A stretch of 64,000 bases of DNA from Populus alba (taxonomy: Eukaryota; Streptophyta; Magnoliopsida; Malpighiales; Salicaceae): NCBI RefSeq assembly GCF_005239225.2, contig NC_133295.1:13702001-13766000 (forward strand), written 5' to 3'. The notes below the pieces were generated by a model, which ran no database searches, had not been told where the DNA came from, and saw only the letters and a program-made list of their open reading frames with translations. A program made the position numbers and the translations under genes. Below, one piece after another: positions 51,111 to 62,925 of this stretch; within the stretch, counting starts at the first letter, position 1, and every line of letters begins with the position of its first letter.

Positions 51111-52323
51111 AAGCTCTTATTAAGAGTTACTAACTATTGTACAACACAATTCGGAAAAATAGATGAGCATAGTGACAATTCTGGCTACAAGTGCGTAGAA
51201 TTATTGCTAGACATTAGGCTCTTAAAGCTGAATTAGTTCAGTAACAGGGATGAATTTTCTGCTCTGTGTTTTTTTTCATAAGAAATATAAAGACATAAGA
51301 CAGGACTCCAATCTTTTGTTATGGTGTTTTTTTTTTTTTTTTTGTTTTAAATAACCTTTGTATTTAACTTGTTTAGCATGGATTGTGCATAAAATTTAGT
51401 TTTGAAATCCAAATCGCCTCTCCCCCTCCTCTCTCGCCATCCAAATTGTCTCAACTTTAACCATATCACTTGGATCTTTAGGATCCTTATCCAATATCAT
51501 TATTTTTTGACAATGTTCTGATTTGATCTTTCCAATCCCTCTTCATCCTGAGAAGTTTCTTTACAAAGCCAACAACCTTTTAATCCACTAAAAAACACAT
51601 GTCGCATAACTTTTGCTTTGTGTTTTGCTTCAAGTTGTCCAAAATTAGACTTTAGTTTTGAAACCACAAGCACTTCACTAATTGGGATGTTTTCGGTTTT
51701 TATCTTCTTTTTGATGAGTTCAAAGAAGAGACCTGACTTGGGTTTATTGTCTACAATGAGACAGTGTATCGTTGTTCAAGTTATGGAATGGGTGAGGGAG
51801 GAGTATTGGATTAGGGTTTTTGTAAAGTTTTGTTGGAGTTTGCTTGAGGGCTAAGATAAGGTATATGAAATCATATTTTCTAATTTTCGTGAAGGTTATG
51901 GAATATTCTTTAATTTTGGAGTGTCTTGATCCTGGAAGGATACCAATGGCTTTATTTCAGTGAAGCACGATTACGATTTTCGAAGCCCACGAGGAAGGGA
52001 AAGATACAGAGACGCTCTGTTTTTCTTTGGTACAGAGACGCTCTGTTTTGTTGCTGTAGGGTTTTGGTTTGATCGTAGCTCGATTCAGCATACAGCACTT
52101 ATAATTCAATATGATCACAGAAACCTGTGAAAGTCTTTCAAAATTACAGAATTCTCCGATGACAAGGCCCGTTGGCCGTCCAGTAAACCAAAGCAAAGTA
52201 CAAAATTAACCTGAACTCTGTAGTCTGTATTCCTATCACAAGGCCGGGAAGGAGACCATAGATAGGGGAAAAGCTAAAGGAGAATGATACACAGGAATGA
52301 CAGTAAAATGATTGGATAAATGT
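51111..52323. other. Intergenic DNA
   Basis: No gene is seen. A 19-base phrase, TACAGAGACGCTCTGTTTT, occurs twice with a 7-base spacer (about 52005 and 52031). It contains the inverted CAGAG/CTCTG pair. Confidence 0.6.
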
Positions 52324-53353
52324 TCAGCCTGTGGAATTTCTGGGTAACAAAACGTCTTTCAATTCTATCCTGGAGAATGGCTTTGACAATGGGGGCCATT
52401 GAATGCTGAGGTCAGAAGCGACTTGTTTCATTGTTGGCCGAGACCGTGGATCAGCAAGCAAGCATGCAAATGCTAGTTTGGCAATATAGACCACACCCGA
52501 TGCAGCTCGATGTTCAGGAGGTGGTATGCACTGGTCCAGTACGTCCTTCAAGATTGTAGGCTGACTCGTTGGCAATGATGTTGGAGAGGATGATGGTGAT
52601 AGCAAAGCTGAGATGAAATCTCCCGGATGCCTTCCCATGATTATTTCCAATGTTAACACACCAAAGCTGTAGACATCACATTTTTCATCCACTTTCATTG
52701 TGAAGGCTAACTCTGCAAATCAAAGTATTCAATCGTGCTTTATTGCATTGGAAACAGTAAGAAAGATTTACTTAATAGGAAATGGATTATGTAACCAAAC
52801 TGCATACCTGGAGCCATGTATCCATAAGTTCCAGCAATTGATGTCCAGTTGGACGAGTCAGGCATTAAGAGCTTAGCTGTGCCAAAGTCAGTGACACGAG
52901 CTTCATATTTTGAATCCAGGAGGACATTGTTGCTCGAAATGTCTCGATGAATAATAGGGGGTGAGCAATCATGGTGCATGTAGGACAAAGCATTGGCTAC
53001 TCCTTTCACAATATTTAGCCTTTTAATCCAATCCAATTCCCTTGCTCGTTCTTCACTGTTCAAAGTCATTCTCAAACTTCCCCTTTCTATGAACTCGCAA
53101 ACCAAAAACGAGTGCTTTCTATGTGAACAGAAACCATACAACTTCACAATGTTTCGGTGTCTTATACTTAGTAAGACTTGAATCTCACTTCTGAAAGCTT
53201 TCAAACCAGTCATCTCACCATCTTGTGACTGGTGGAATTTCTTCACAGCAACCACCATTCCTGTTGGCAGCACAGCTTTGTAAACAGCTCCATACCCTCC
53301 TGCTCCAATACAATAGTTGGAGTCGAATTCCTCTGTAGCCTCGATGATGTTCT

Positions 53354-53723
53354 TGTTAGACAATTGACATTTTTAACTCTAGTGTTTCATGTTGTTTAAT
53401 CAAGTATTGTTTGTTTTCTTTTCTTTCATTTCTGTTTTGATTTTGTTAAAGTAAATCCCTTGTTTTTCTGATGTTGTTGCTGAGATTAGTGGCAGCATAT
53501 TCTCCACTACAGTTAGTGGCTAGTGACAGCAAATTGTCCACTACAGTTAGTGGCTGATAACTAGGGAGGTTTGTTGTATTTAAAGACATGCAGTTAATGA
53601 AATACTCACTGAGACATTTTATCAAACACCTTGTGTGTAATTCGTGTTCTTCAATACCAGCATTGTTGTTCTTGATTGTGCATCCCTTCACCTGCACAAA
53701 ACACAGCAACACAATTGTCAACA
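53354..53723 (+). repeat. 5' long terminal repeat of the copia element
   Basis: 370 bp. I see no base difference from the 3' LTR. It contains a direct repeat of TCCACTACAGTTAGTGGCT (about 53500 and 53536). A TATTTAAAG at about 53577 may be the promoter TATA. Confidence 0.95.
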
Positions 53724-53784
53724 GTGGTATCAGAGCATCTCAGATCTTACAGGACCAAAACACCTTTTTTTTCAAAATCTCAAA

Positions 53785-56700
53785 AATGACATCCAACAAC
53801 TTACTTTTAAACTCCCCCATTATATTTACTGGTGAAAACTACCATATTTGGTCAGTGAAGATGCAAGCTTTTCTTGAAGCTTATGATCTTTGGGAAATTG
53901 TTTCCGAAGACAAACCAGTAGCTCCCTTACCAACAAATCCCACTATGGCTCAAATCAAGTTCAGCAGTGAGGAAAAGACAAAGAAATCCAAGGCGAAATC
54001 AATCATCCAAAATGCTGTGGCAGAAAGCATTTTCTACAGAATTATGGCATGTAATTCAGCCAAAGAGGCTTGGAACAAACTAAAAGAAGAATACCAAGGC
54101 AGTGACAGAACAAGGCAAATGCAAGTGCTGAATTTGAAGAGAGATTTTGAGGCACTTAACATGCAAGAAGATGAAACAATCTCTAAGTATTCTGATCGAA
54201 TTTCACTAATTATCAACAACATCAGATTACTTGGAGAAGACTTTTCCTGACAGTTAGGATTGTGGAGAAGGTTCTTGTGACTCTTCCTGAGAGGTTTGAA
54301 TCCAAAATCTCCTCTCTAGAAGAATCAAAGGACCTCAGTAAAATCTCATTAGGTGAACTAATGAGTGCTCTTCAAGCACAGGAGCAACGAAGAACAATCA
54401 GGCAAGACAGATTGACTGAAGGAGCCTTTTATGTGCAAAAACAACAAGCTGGAAAAGGAAAGAAGTTGCCTAATCTGAGATTCAAAGGCAGAAATGAAGG
54501 GGGCAGCACTAGTGAAGCTTCAAAACAAAAGAAGTTTTCCTCCTTGCACTCACTGCAAAAGAAACACACATTCAGAAAAATATTGTTGGTGGAGGCCAGA
54601 TGCAATTTGTGGAAATTGCAAGCAATCAGGGCACATCACAAAGGTCTGCAAGTTCAAAAAATCAGATCCAAAACCTCAACAAGCTCACCTAGCAGATGAA
54701 GTTGATACACAGGAGGAGCAATTCTTTGCTGTCACTTGTTTCTCAACAAATGATCCAGCTGATACTTGGCTTATTGACAGTGGATGCACACATCATTTGT
54801 GCAATGATGCTGGAAATGTTTCAAAACCCTTGATGAATCTTACAAATCCAGAGTAAAGGTTGGCAATGGAGAATTTCTGGAGGTCAAAGGCAGAGGGTCA
54901 GTAAATGTTCAAACAAGTTCAGGTATCAAAATCATTCCTGATGTGTTATTTATACCTGAAATCAGTCAAAATTTGTTGAGTGTTGGACAAATGATGGAGA
55001 AAAACTATTCTCTTCAGTTTAAGGATCATAAATGCATTATCTTTGATCCTTCTGGAGAACAAATGTTCTGTGTAAAGATGAAAAAACAGAAGCTTTGTTT
55101 GTTGACTGGGATAAAGTATCCAATCATGCATATGTGAGTGCTACTCAGGATGTTTCAAATCTTTTGGCATAAAAGATTTGGACATTTCAATCAAAAGGGC
55201 TTGTCAATTTTGAAACAAAAGGAAATGGTTGCAGCATTGCCCACATTGAATGGTGAGATTCAATTGTGTGAAACATGTCAACTTGGCAAGCAATCAAGGC
55301 CACCATTTCCTAAAAGGCAAGCATGGAGAGCCAGCCAAAACTTCAGCTCATCCACACTGACGTGTGTGGACCTATGAAGACAGCCTCATTATGTGGTAAC
55401 AAGTATTTCATTCTCTTTATTGATGATTATACTAGGATGTGTTGGGTGTATTTCATCAAATTTAAGAGTGAAGTATTTACAATCTTTCAAACATTCAAAG
55501 CTTTAGTTGAGAATCAAAGTGACATGCTAATTAAATGCTTAAGATCTGACAATGGTACTGAATATACTTCAAATCAGTTTCTTGAGTTTTGCAACAGCAG
55601 AGGCATTGTGCACCAGTACACTACACCATACACACCACAACAAAATGGTGTATGTGAGAGGAAGAACAGGACAGTAATGGAGATGGCTAGATGTCTCTTA
55701 CTTGAAAAGAAAATGCCAAACAAATTATGGGCAGAGGCAGTCAATACCTCTGTTACTTGCTGAACCGACTTCCAACCAAAGCACTGGAGGACAAGACACC
55801 ATACGAAGGCTGGAATGGTGTTAAACCTGCTGTAGATCATCTTCGAATCTTTGGCAGCATATGCTATTATCATATAGCTGAGCCAAAGAGGAGCAAACTT
55901 GACAACAAAGCTCAAAGGGAGTTCTTGTGGGTTATGGAATAACAACCAAAGGATACAGAATTCTTTGCTTACAAACAGAGAAGGTAATTCTCAGCAGAGA
56001 TGTGAAGGTTGATGAAGCAATCACATGGGATTGGGAACATCAGAAAAATATGATTTCTGATCAACCATTCACCATTCAGCCCCAGCCAGTAGCTGATGAA
56101 TCAGTGGATGATTTTCCAGTTAGAGGCACAAGATCATTGGAAGATATTCACCTAAGATGCAACATGGCAATCCTAGAACCAACCAGCTATACTGAAGCTC
56201 AAAGAATTTCCAGCATGGAGGAGAGCAATGGAGGCAGAAATGGAAATGATCAACAAAAATGCAACATGGCAGCTGATTGAAAGGCCTAAGCATCACAAGG
56301 TGATAGGTGTAAGATGGGTTTTCAAAACAAAACTCAATTCAGATGGGTCAGTATGCAAACACAAGGCTAGATTGGTGGTAAAGGGCTATGCTCAACAATA
56401 TGTGTGGACTACCTAGAGACCTTTGCTCCAGTAGCAAGGTATGATACTATTAGACTTCTCATTACACTTGCAGCACATAACTCTTGGCAGATTCACCAAC
56501 TTGATGTCAAGTCTGCCTTCTTGAATGGATTTCTTGCTGAAGAAATCTTTGTAGAGCAACCCGATGGGTATGCTGTTAAAGATAAAGAAGATCATGTGTA
56601 TCTACTTAAGAAGGCCTTGTATGGGTTGAAACAAGCTCCCCGAGCTTGGTATGACAGAATGGACACACATCTGCTTCAACTTGGGTTCAGCAGAAGCCAA

Positions 56701-57727
56701 AATGAAGCAACTTTGTATGTGAAATCATGTGGTAACCATTTTCTAATTGTATCTATTTACGTAGATGATATGCTTATCACAGGAAGTGAACTTGGAATGA
56801 TCCAAGAGTTCAAAGATGAAATGAAGAAGATGTTTGAGATGTCTGACCTTGGAATGATGAATTACTTCCTTGGAATGGAAGTGATGCAATCCAGCAATGG
56901 CATTTTTACATGCCAAAAGAAGTATGCTTCAGACATCCTAAAAAGATTCAAAATGGAGGATTGTAAACCAGTGGGGACTCCTATGACAACAAGTATCAAG
57001 CTTAGCAAGGATGATGAATCTGAAAAAGTGGATGAAAGTTTGTATAGAGGCTTAATTGGCAGCCTTCAATATCTTACAGCAAGTAGACCTGACATATTAT
57101 TTGCTGTGAGTATTCTTTCAAGGTTCATGCATTCTCCAAGGGAGACTCATTTCATTGCAGCAAAAAGGATACTTAGATACATCAAAGGTACCATTGATCT
57201 TGGTATTTTCTGTCCAAGATCATCAGAAGGGGCTGTGGAACTAAAAGGCTATACTGACAGTGACTGGGGAGGCTGTGTTGATGATTCAAGAAGCACTTCA
57301 GGGTATTTATTCTCACTCAATTCAGGTGTCTTCACCTGGAGTTCAAAGAAGCAAGAGACAACAGCTCAATCCACTGCAGAAGCAGAGTACATTGCTGCTG
57401 CCGCTGCTGTCAACCAAGCAATTTGGTTGAGGAAAATGTTAAAGGATTTGGGACATGAACAGGTTGAAGCTACTAAAATCATGTGTGATAACAGTTCTGC
57501 AGTATCAATTTCAAAGAATCCAGTCTTTCATGGACGTACAAAGCATAATCAAAATCAAGTTTCATTTTATTAGAGAAGTTCAACAATCTAATGAAGTGAT
57601 GCTGATTCATTGTTCTTCCGAAGAACAACTTGCAGATATATTTACCAAACCACTACCTAAAGAGAGATTTGAGACATTAAGACAAATGATTGGAATTTGT
57701 CGTCAAAATGTCAAGGAGGAGTGTTAG
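53785..57727 (+). pseudogene. Copia gag-pol, broken by about ten frameshifts
   Basis: The frame opens at 53785 with a gag domain (TGENYHIWSVKMQAFLEAYD). A zinc knuckle CGNCKQSGHITKVC lies near 54610-54660. The protease motif LIDSGCTHH is near 54770. Integrase has CETCQLGK, HTDVCGP, SDNGTEY and [11 protein letters not shown] (about 55270-55670). Reverse transcriptase starts at about 56404 ([25 protein letters not shown]). RNase H is near 57250 (GYTDSDWGG, TAEAEYIA). The open segments overlap in different frames: 53785-54250, 54262-54699, 54494-54856, 54943-55137, 55138-55377, 55323-55763, 55727-55942, 55927-56280, 56228-56416, 56404-57573 and 57455-57727. Each change means a frameshift or stop, so the copy cannot make its own polyprotein. 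LTR identity shows insertion is recent, which suggests it was moved by another element's proteins. Confidence 0.9.
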
Positions 57728-58091
57728 ACAATTGACATTTTTAACTCTAGTGTTTCATGTTGTTTAATCAAGTATTGTTTGTTTTCTTTTCTTTCATTTC
57801 TGTTTTGATTTTGTTAAAGTAAATCCCTTGTTTTTCTGATGTTGTTGCTGAGATTAGTGGCAGCATATTCTCCACTACAGTTAGTGGCTAGTGACAGCAA
57901 ATTGTCCACTACAGTTAGTGGCTGATAACTAGGGAGGTTTGTTGTATTTAAAGACATGCAGTTAATGAAATACTCACTGAGACATTTTATCAAACACCTT
58001 GTGTGTAATTCGTGTTCTTCAATACCAGCATTGTTGTTCTTGATTGTGCATCCCTTCACCTGCACAAAACACAGCAACACAATTGTCAACA
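57722..58091 (+). repeat. 3' long terminal repeat of the copia element
   Basis: Identical in length and, by eye, in sequence to the 5' LTR. It is directly followed by the GTTCT target duplication. Confidence 0.95.
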
Positions 58092-60318
58092 GTTCTCATA
58101 CTTCATTTCCCCACAACAGTCCCATATTGAGAACAGATTTTCCTGTCGTGCCTCCCTTAACATTTTCCTCCTGCTTCTAATTTTGTGAAGGGTTAAGAAA
58201 CCTCCAATCAAGGCTAAACACAGAAAAAAGAGTCCCAAGAGAAGGAAGACAATTAAGACAACCTTTTTTCTATCCTTCTTAGAAGCAGTTTTATCGCCTG
58301 TAGATGCAGCACAAGGCTTTAAACCTGCAGAACGGCCACACAAGTTGTTGTTTCTGATAGCCTCGTATGGAGCCTCAATAAAAGCTTTAATTTCAGGAAC
58401 GGGGCCCTCTAAATCATTGCAGGATATATCCACATTCACCAAGCTCAACAAGTCCGCAAAAGTGGTCGGTATAGAACCAGACATCATGTTGTGGGAGATG
58501 TTCAATGTCTCTAGATGTTTGAACTGTCCAAGCTGCGGTGGAATGTATCCCTGGAGATAATTCCAACTAAGATCAAGACTTTGAAGAGACCGTAAATTTC
58601 CCATCTCGGGAGGAACATTACCTGTAAATTTATTCTTGCTGAAATTCAAGAATAATAGATTTGAGAGCTCTCCAAGTTGTTTGGGAATCGATCCACTCAG
58701 ATAATTTGCTGCCAAATTAAGCTTTGTAATGTAAGGTATCGTTGCGATAACTGAAGTGACATCACCTGAAAGATTGTTGTTGTTAAGAGTGAGTTCAAGT
58801 AACTTCAGTTTTCCCAGTTCCTTAGGAATCTCCCCAACTAGATGATTTGAAGAGAGATCAATCGCTTGCAGTCGAGTTGCCTTTCCAAGCTCAGCTGGTA
58901 TTTCACCAGATATTCTATTGTTAGAGACTCTTAGAGTCATCAGACTCTGAAATTGCTCCCATTTCCAAGAAAGTTCGCCATAGAATTCGTTATCACTCAA
59001 ATTTATGTAGGTCATATTTGGATAAACAACCAAATCATTAGATATATTTCCACTGAGCTGGTTTCTCTCAATTCTGAGTCTCACCAAGCTAGTGCAATTT
59101 CTCAAGCTTTTTGGGATAGGTCCTGTGAAGTCATTGTCCATAACACACAACGACGAAAGGAGTCCACCACGACATATGTCGTCTGGTAAATGTCCAGTAA
59201 ATCTATTAGAATTTACATAAAAAATGCTTCAGATGTGTGAGATTGTTCAACTCTAGAGGAAAAGAACCTGAAAGATTGTTTGAAGGAAGGTAAAGAAAGG
59301 ATAAGTTTCTCAAATTTCCTAAAGATGAAGGGATCGTACCGGTCAGGTTATTAAATGCCAAGTCAATATAAGTAAGAGATCTTGTTAAGTTTCCCATAGA
59401 AGCTGGTATTGTACCGGTGAGATAATTCTCTCTCAAATCAAGGACAGTGAGAGATCTCATGTTTCCTATGGAAGTGTGGATGGTACCATCAAGCCTATTC
59501 CCTCCTAATTGAAGTGTTTGCAGATTCTCAAGCATTCCTACTTCCTCAGGGACTGAACCAGAGAGTTTGTTTTTCCAAAGGTCAAGATAAACCAAGTTAC
59601 TCAAGTTTCCTATGGACGAAGGAATAGCACCAGTAAGGTTGTTGCTTGACAAATTAAGCAATACGAGAGATTTCATTCTTCCAACTTCTTGTGGTATGGC
59701 ACCAGAAAGTTCATTGTCATTAAGATAAAGATACACTAAGTTGCTTAGGTTTCCTATAGAATTAGACGGGATAGAACCGCTGATGAGGTTTTTCATCAGA
59801 GAAAATAACTCAAGGCTTGTCAATGAACCTATTTCGGATGGAATGCTTCCAGAAATTTGATTTTGAGACAAGTCAAGGACAATGAGCTTGGAAAGATTAC
59901 TGATATGTGAAGGAATGGTCCCATAGAGTGAGTTATTCCGAAGATTAAGCTCGATCAAGTTCAGAAAGGATGAGAATTGGAGACCATGAAGCGTACCTCT
60001 CAAACTACAATCCTGAAGACTTAACTTCGTGATGCTACCAGGCTTGTCGCAAGTGATTCCTTCCCAGTTGCAGGGGTTGTCTCCAGCCCATGAGGACAGG
60101 AGAGACTGGCTTTGATTGTCAAGATCTGCTTTCCATTTTAGAAGTGCTTCTGCTTCCTTCCATCCTTGTGTGACTTGATCTCCTATAGTAGCTTCAGCAA
60201 AAGAAGAAGGGGAAAAAGCACAAGCTAAAAGAAACAAAAAGTAAACCAAGAAAGGAGCAGTGGAGAACAAGGAATACTGGGATGCTATGGATACTGGTTT
60301 TTTGGACATAGATGCCAT

Positions 60319-61251
60319 GGTCTTTATGGTTTTGCTTGATCAGGATGAGCAAAAACCATATATCAGGGTCACATAGGGAGGAGCCATGGAGTCTTTCCTA
60401 GGTATTTCCAAATATGAACATAAAACTTTGCTCTTCAACTTTTATTGTTTTCCTGACAATCTCCAGCCACCACCGTCTAGTTGTTCAGAGCATCGTGGAA
60501 CGTTCAAACCGTGTTTCTTTCTAGATATTTGATTATTTTTTAAAAATTAATTTTTTTTAATATTATTAAATTAATTTGATATGCTATATAAAATTAATCA
60601 AACTCTCAAACACCCTATTTGGTATTGTAGTTGTAGTTTTATAGTCTATTTGGTGTTATGGTTGTGGTTGAATTGATGTTTTGTTATTTTTTTTTTTATG
60701 TTATTAGATAGTTTTTATATGTTAATATAAAAATAAAAAATATATTATGAAATGCTTATGTACACATGAACACTTTACCGAAGGCTAATTTCCGTACAAC
60801 ACTAAAAAGAACTAGAATTTTTTTTAATAGTGATTTAGTGTTTTTATGATACTTGAACAACAAATTATTTTAATATGTATTTTTTTAATAGTCTTACATC
60901 AAATCATTTTAGTGCACTTGACAAATTAAAGATCACTAAGAGATATATTTATTTTTTAAATTATAACAAACAACTTCTCATATTTTTTTTTTTTTTAAAA
61001 TAGAAATAAAACAGGACTAGTTACGAGGGTCTGCCTGCTATATGCTTTTGGGATAAGTGATGGGCCTTGTTCTTTGTTGGCATTTTTTTTTTCTTTATGT
61101 TTTTTTTACACTTCAAATTTTTTTTATTAGATGTAATTACTCTGACTTAAATACTATTATAAATTTTTATTTGAATTTAATAATTTTTTTAATTATTATA
61201 TATTTGATTTGAAAATAATAATAATAAATTACACACTGATACGTGGTCCAT
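60319..61251. other. Upstream region of the split receptor kinase gene
   Basis: No gene is seen. The first 100 bp should carry the promoter (a weak minus-strand GATATATGG lies near 60357-60364). The rest is AT-rich. Confidence 0.5.
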
Positions 61252-61334
61252 TCAGCCTGAGGCATTTCTGTGAACCGAAACATCTTTCAATTCTGCAATG
61301 GAGAATGGCTTTAATTGACAGTGGGGCCATCGGA
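61252..61334 (-). pseudogene. 3' end relic of an LRR receptor kinase gene
   Basis: The 83 bp corresponds to the last codons of the kinase genes at 62926 and 52324, including the stop after the SG or TG ending. It is clearly closer to the 62926 copy (shared AGCCTGAGGCATTTCTGTGA on the plus strand). Homology ends abruptly inside the sequence for the kinase C-terminus. It marks a third member of the array, now lost. Confidence 0.8.
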
Positions 61335-62925
61335 AATATCAGATCGTCTGTTGAAAAAAATATTTGTACCATATTTTATTTTTCTGTATTTAATGAATCA
61401 TGAATTGAGATTTTTCCGTATTTAATCCATTCTGAATTGACAGAATTTCTGAAGTTCCTGTCAATTCAGAAGTCGGAATAATAAAAAGCTTGAAGCTCCT
61501 GAAATTCTGAATCCAAAAGAACTCTTTCTTCTCAGCCTTCCCAGAATCCGATATTCTGAATAGTGACTCCAACATCCACAGTTAATGTAATAAAATGCGA
61601 AGCAAAAGAGTAAATTTCACCTGTCCTGTTTCGGCTAATAACATCGGAGATACATAAACCTCATAGATTTGTTTTTCAGTAATTTGCTGTAAATGAAGAA
61701 CTTTGTGGTGTATTTCTGTTAGTGCTTAGGCCAGAGGAAGCTTTTGATTGGCCACTGCGGATTCAAGGGCTACCAAAGGATAGATAGGATAATAACAAAG
61801 ATTCAAATTTAAGATCTGGTCTGATGATGAGGAAATTATCTTTTACTTAAAAACACTAAAAGATCTGGCCTTGTTAATGGTTCTTCACTGTTCGTATGGG
61901 CGTAACATCTGATTCTCTCTCTCTTTTTTTCACTTTTATTTTTTTTACCTTTTTTTTCTTTACCTTTTTTTTTAATCATCCTTCAATATTTGATAAATTT
62001 TAAAGTAGTCTTCATAATTTATTTTAGTTTTTTTATTTATAAAATTATTATAATTTCAAAAACATATCTCAATATGAGCATTATTACTCAATTTTGCTAG
62101 TATTTAGTTTTATTATCATATAATTAAATAAAAAATATTTTTAAAAAATTCAATATATAAAAATACGGTTGAATCCATGACACAGGATTGCGTGTTTAGT
62201 TGATTAATTTAAGTTGAATGAAAATTAATTTTTATAATTGGTTTTCATTTGCTTTTTATGGAGCTATCGTGATTTCAAACAAATATCCTAACACAAAGTT
62301 GATATTCAATTTTGTGAGATAATTTTTGTATCATATAATTAAGTAGAAAGTAGTTTTAAAAAAATATGTCATTTGAAAATCTTTTCAAGATTTAATTATA
62401 TTTTTATTGGTCATTCGGATTATTTTTAAACCCATCAAATCAACCGGATTATGTCGAAAAAACTTATATGTTGTTTATTTTAAAACCTGGATTAGATAAA
62501 AAATCAGATCAAAAATTTTTAAAGTTGATCTACTAAGCCAGATTGAACATAATGCTAAAGAATTTCCATGTTGTCCAAAATATATATATATATATATAAA
62601 TTTAGTTGACCATAGTGGAGCAGCTCCCCCCATTTGATTCAGTATATTATAAAATTGGATGCATAAATCGATAATTTTTCCTTGCCTATACAATAAACTA
62701 TGAAGTCCATCTAAATGAAGGGTAGAAAACATATTAGCTCCATTAAAATTTTGGTGTTTCCCGAATCCAACACTATAAATAATGCTGCTACTTACTCCCA
62801 AAAATTTACTACTTCCCGACAAACATTGCCCGCTGTGAAGCGCGGGACAGTATTTGCTAAGATTTTGAAGAACAATAGTATACATTTTAACTAGGAAAAG
62901 AACTTATTGATCATAAACAGTAGAG
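61335..62925. other. AT-rich intergenic DNA
   Basis: No gene is seen. It contains a partial copy of the dispersed repeat family (about 62200-62470), a TA microsatellite (about 62577-62599) and a small GC-rich hairpin (62829-62846). A minus-strand open frame at 62475-62885 has no family features. Confidence 0.5.

Larger units (their letters stand above)
53354..58091 (+). mobile_element. Ty1/copia LTR retrotransposon, 4738 bp
   Basis: Complete in structure. The 5' LTR is 53354-53723 and the 3' LTR is 57722-58091, both 370 bp, starting TGTTAGACAATTG and ending CAATTGTCAACA. A primer-binding site TGGTATCAGAGC (53725-53736) complementary to initiator tRNA-Met follows the 5' LTR. A purine-rich tract (AAGGAGGAG, about 57713) precedes the 3' LTR. 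The target duplication is GTTCT on both sides (53349-53353 and 58092-58096). The element lies in the opposite orientation to the receptor kinase gene it interrupts. Domain order gag, protease, integrase, reverse transcriptase, RNase H places it in the copia superfamily. Confidence 0.97.
52324..60318 (-). pseudogene. LRR receptor-like kinase gene, frameshifted and split by a copia element
   Basis: A plasma-membrane receptor kinase of the LRR-XII/MIK2-like style. On the minus strand from 60318: a signal peptide (LVYFLFLLACAF), an LRR N-terminal cap (WEGITCD) and LRRs up to 59206. A T6 run at about 59218 puts the frame out by one base. LRRs then continue from about 59215 to 58400, followed by the juxtamembrane and a transmembrane segment (VVLIVFLLLGLFFLCLALIGGF) to 58092. 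A retrotransposon (53354-58091) sits in the codons before IIEATEEF. The kinase follows from 53353: GAGGYGAVYK, VAVKK, HRDISSNN and DFGTAK, then an intron (52807-52713) and the end at 52324. The kinase motifs are intact, so damage is recent. The 5' part would stop two codons inside the LTR. The frameshift might be sequence error; the insertion is not. Confidence 0.9.

Noticed and set aside
53446..53721. 91-codon minus-strand frame, present identically at 57814-58089
   Set aside because: It lies wholly in the LTRs, which explains why it occurs twice; there is no sign of coding function.
62475..62885. 136-codon minus-strand frame
   Set aside because: It spans a TA microsatellite (giving a run of alternating Ile and Tyr) and has no family resemblance.
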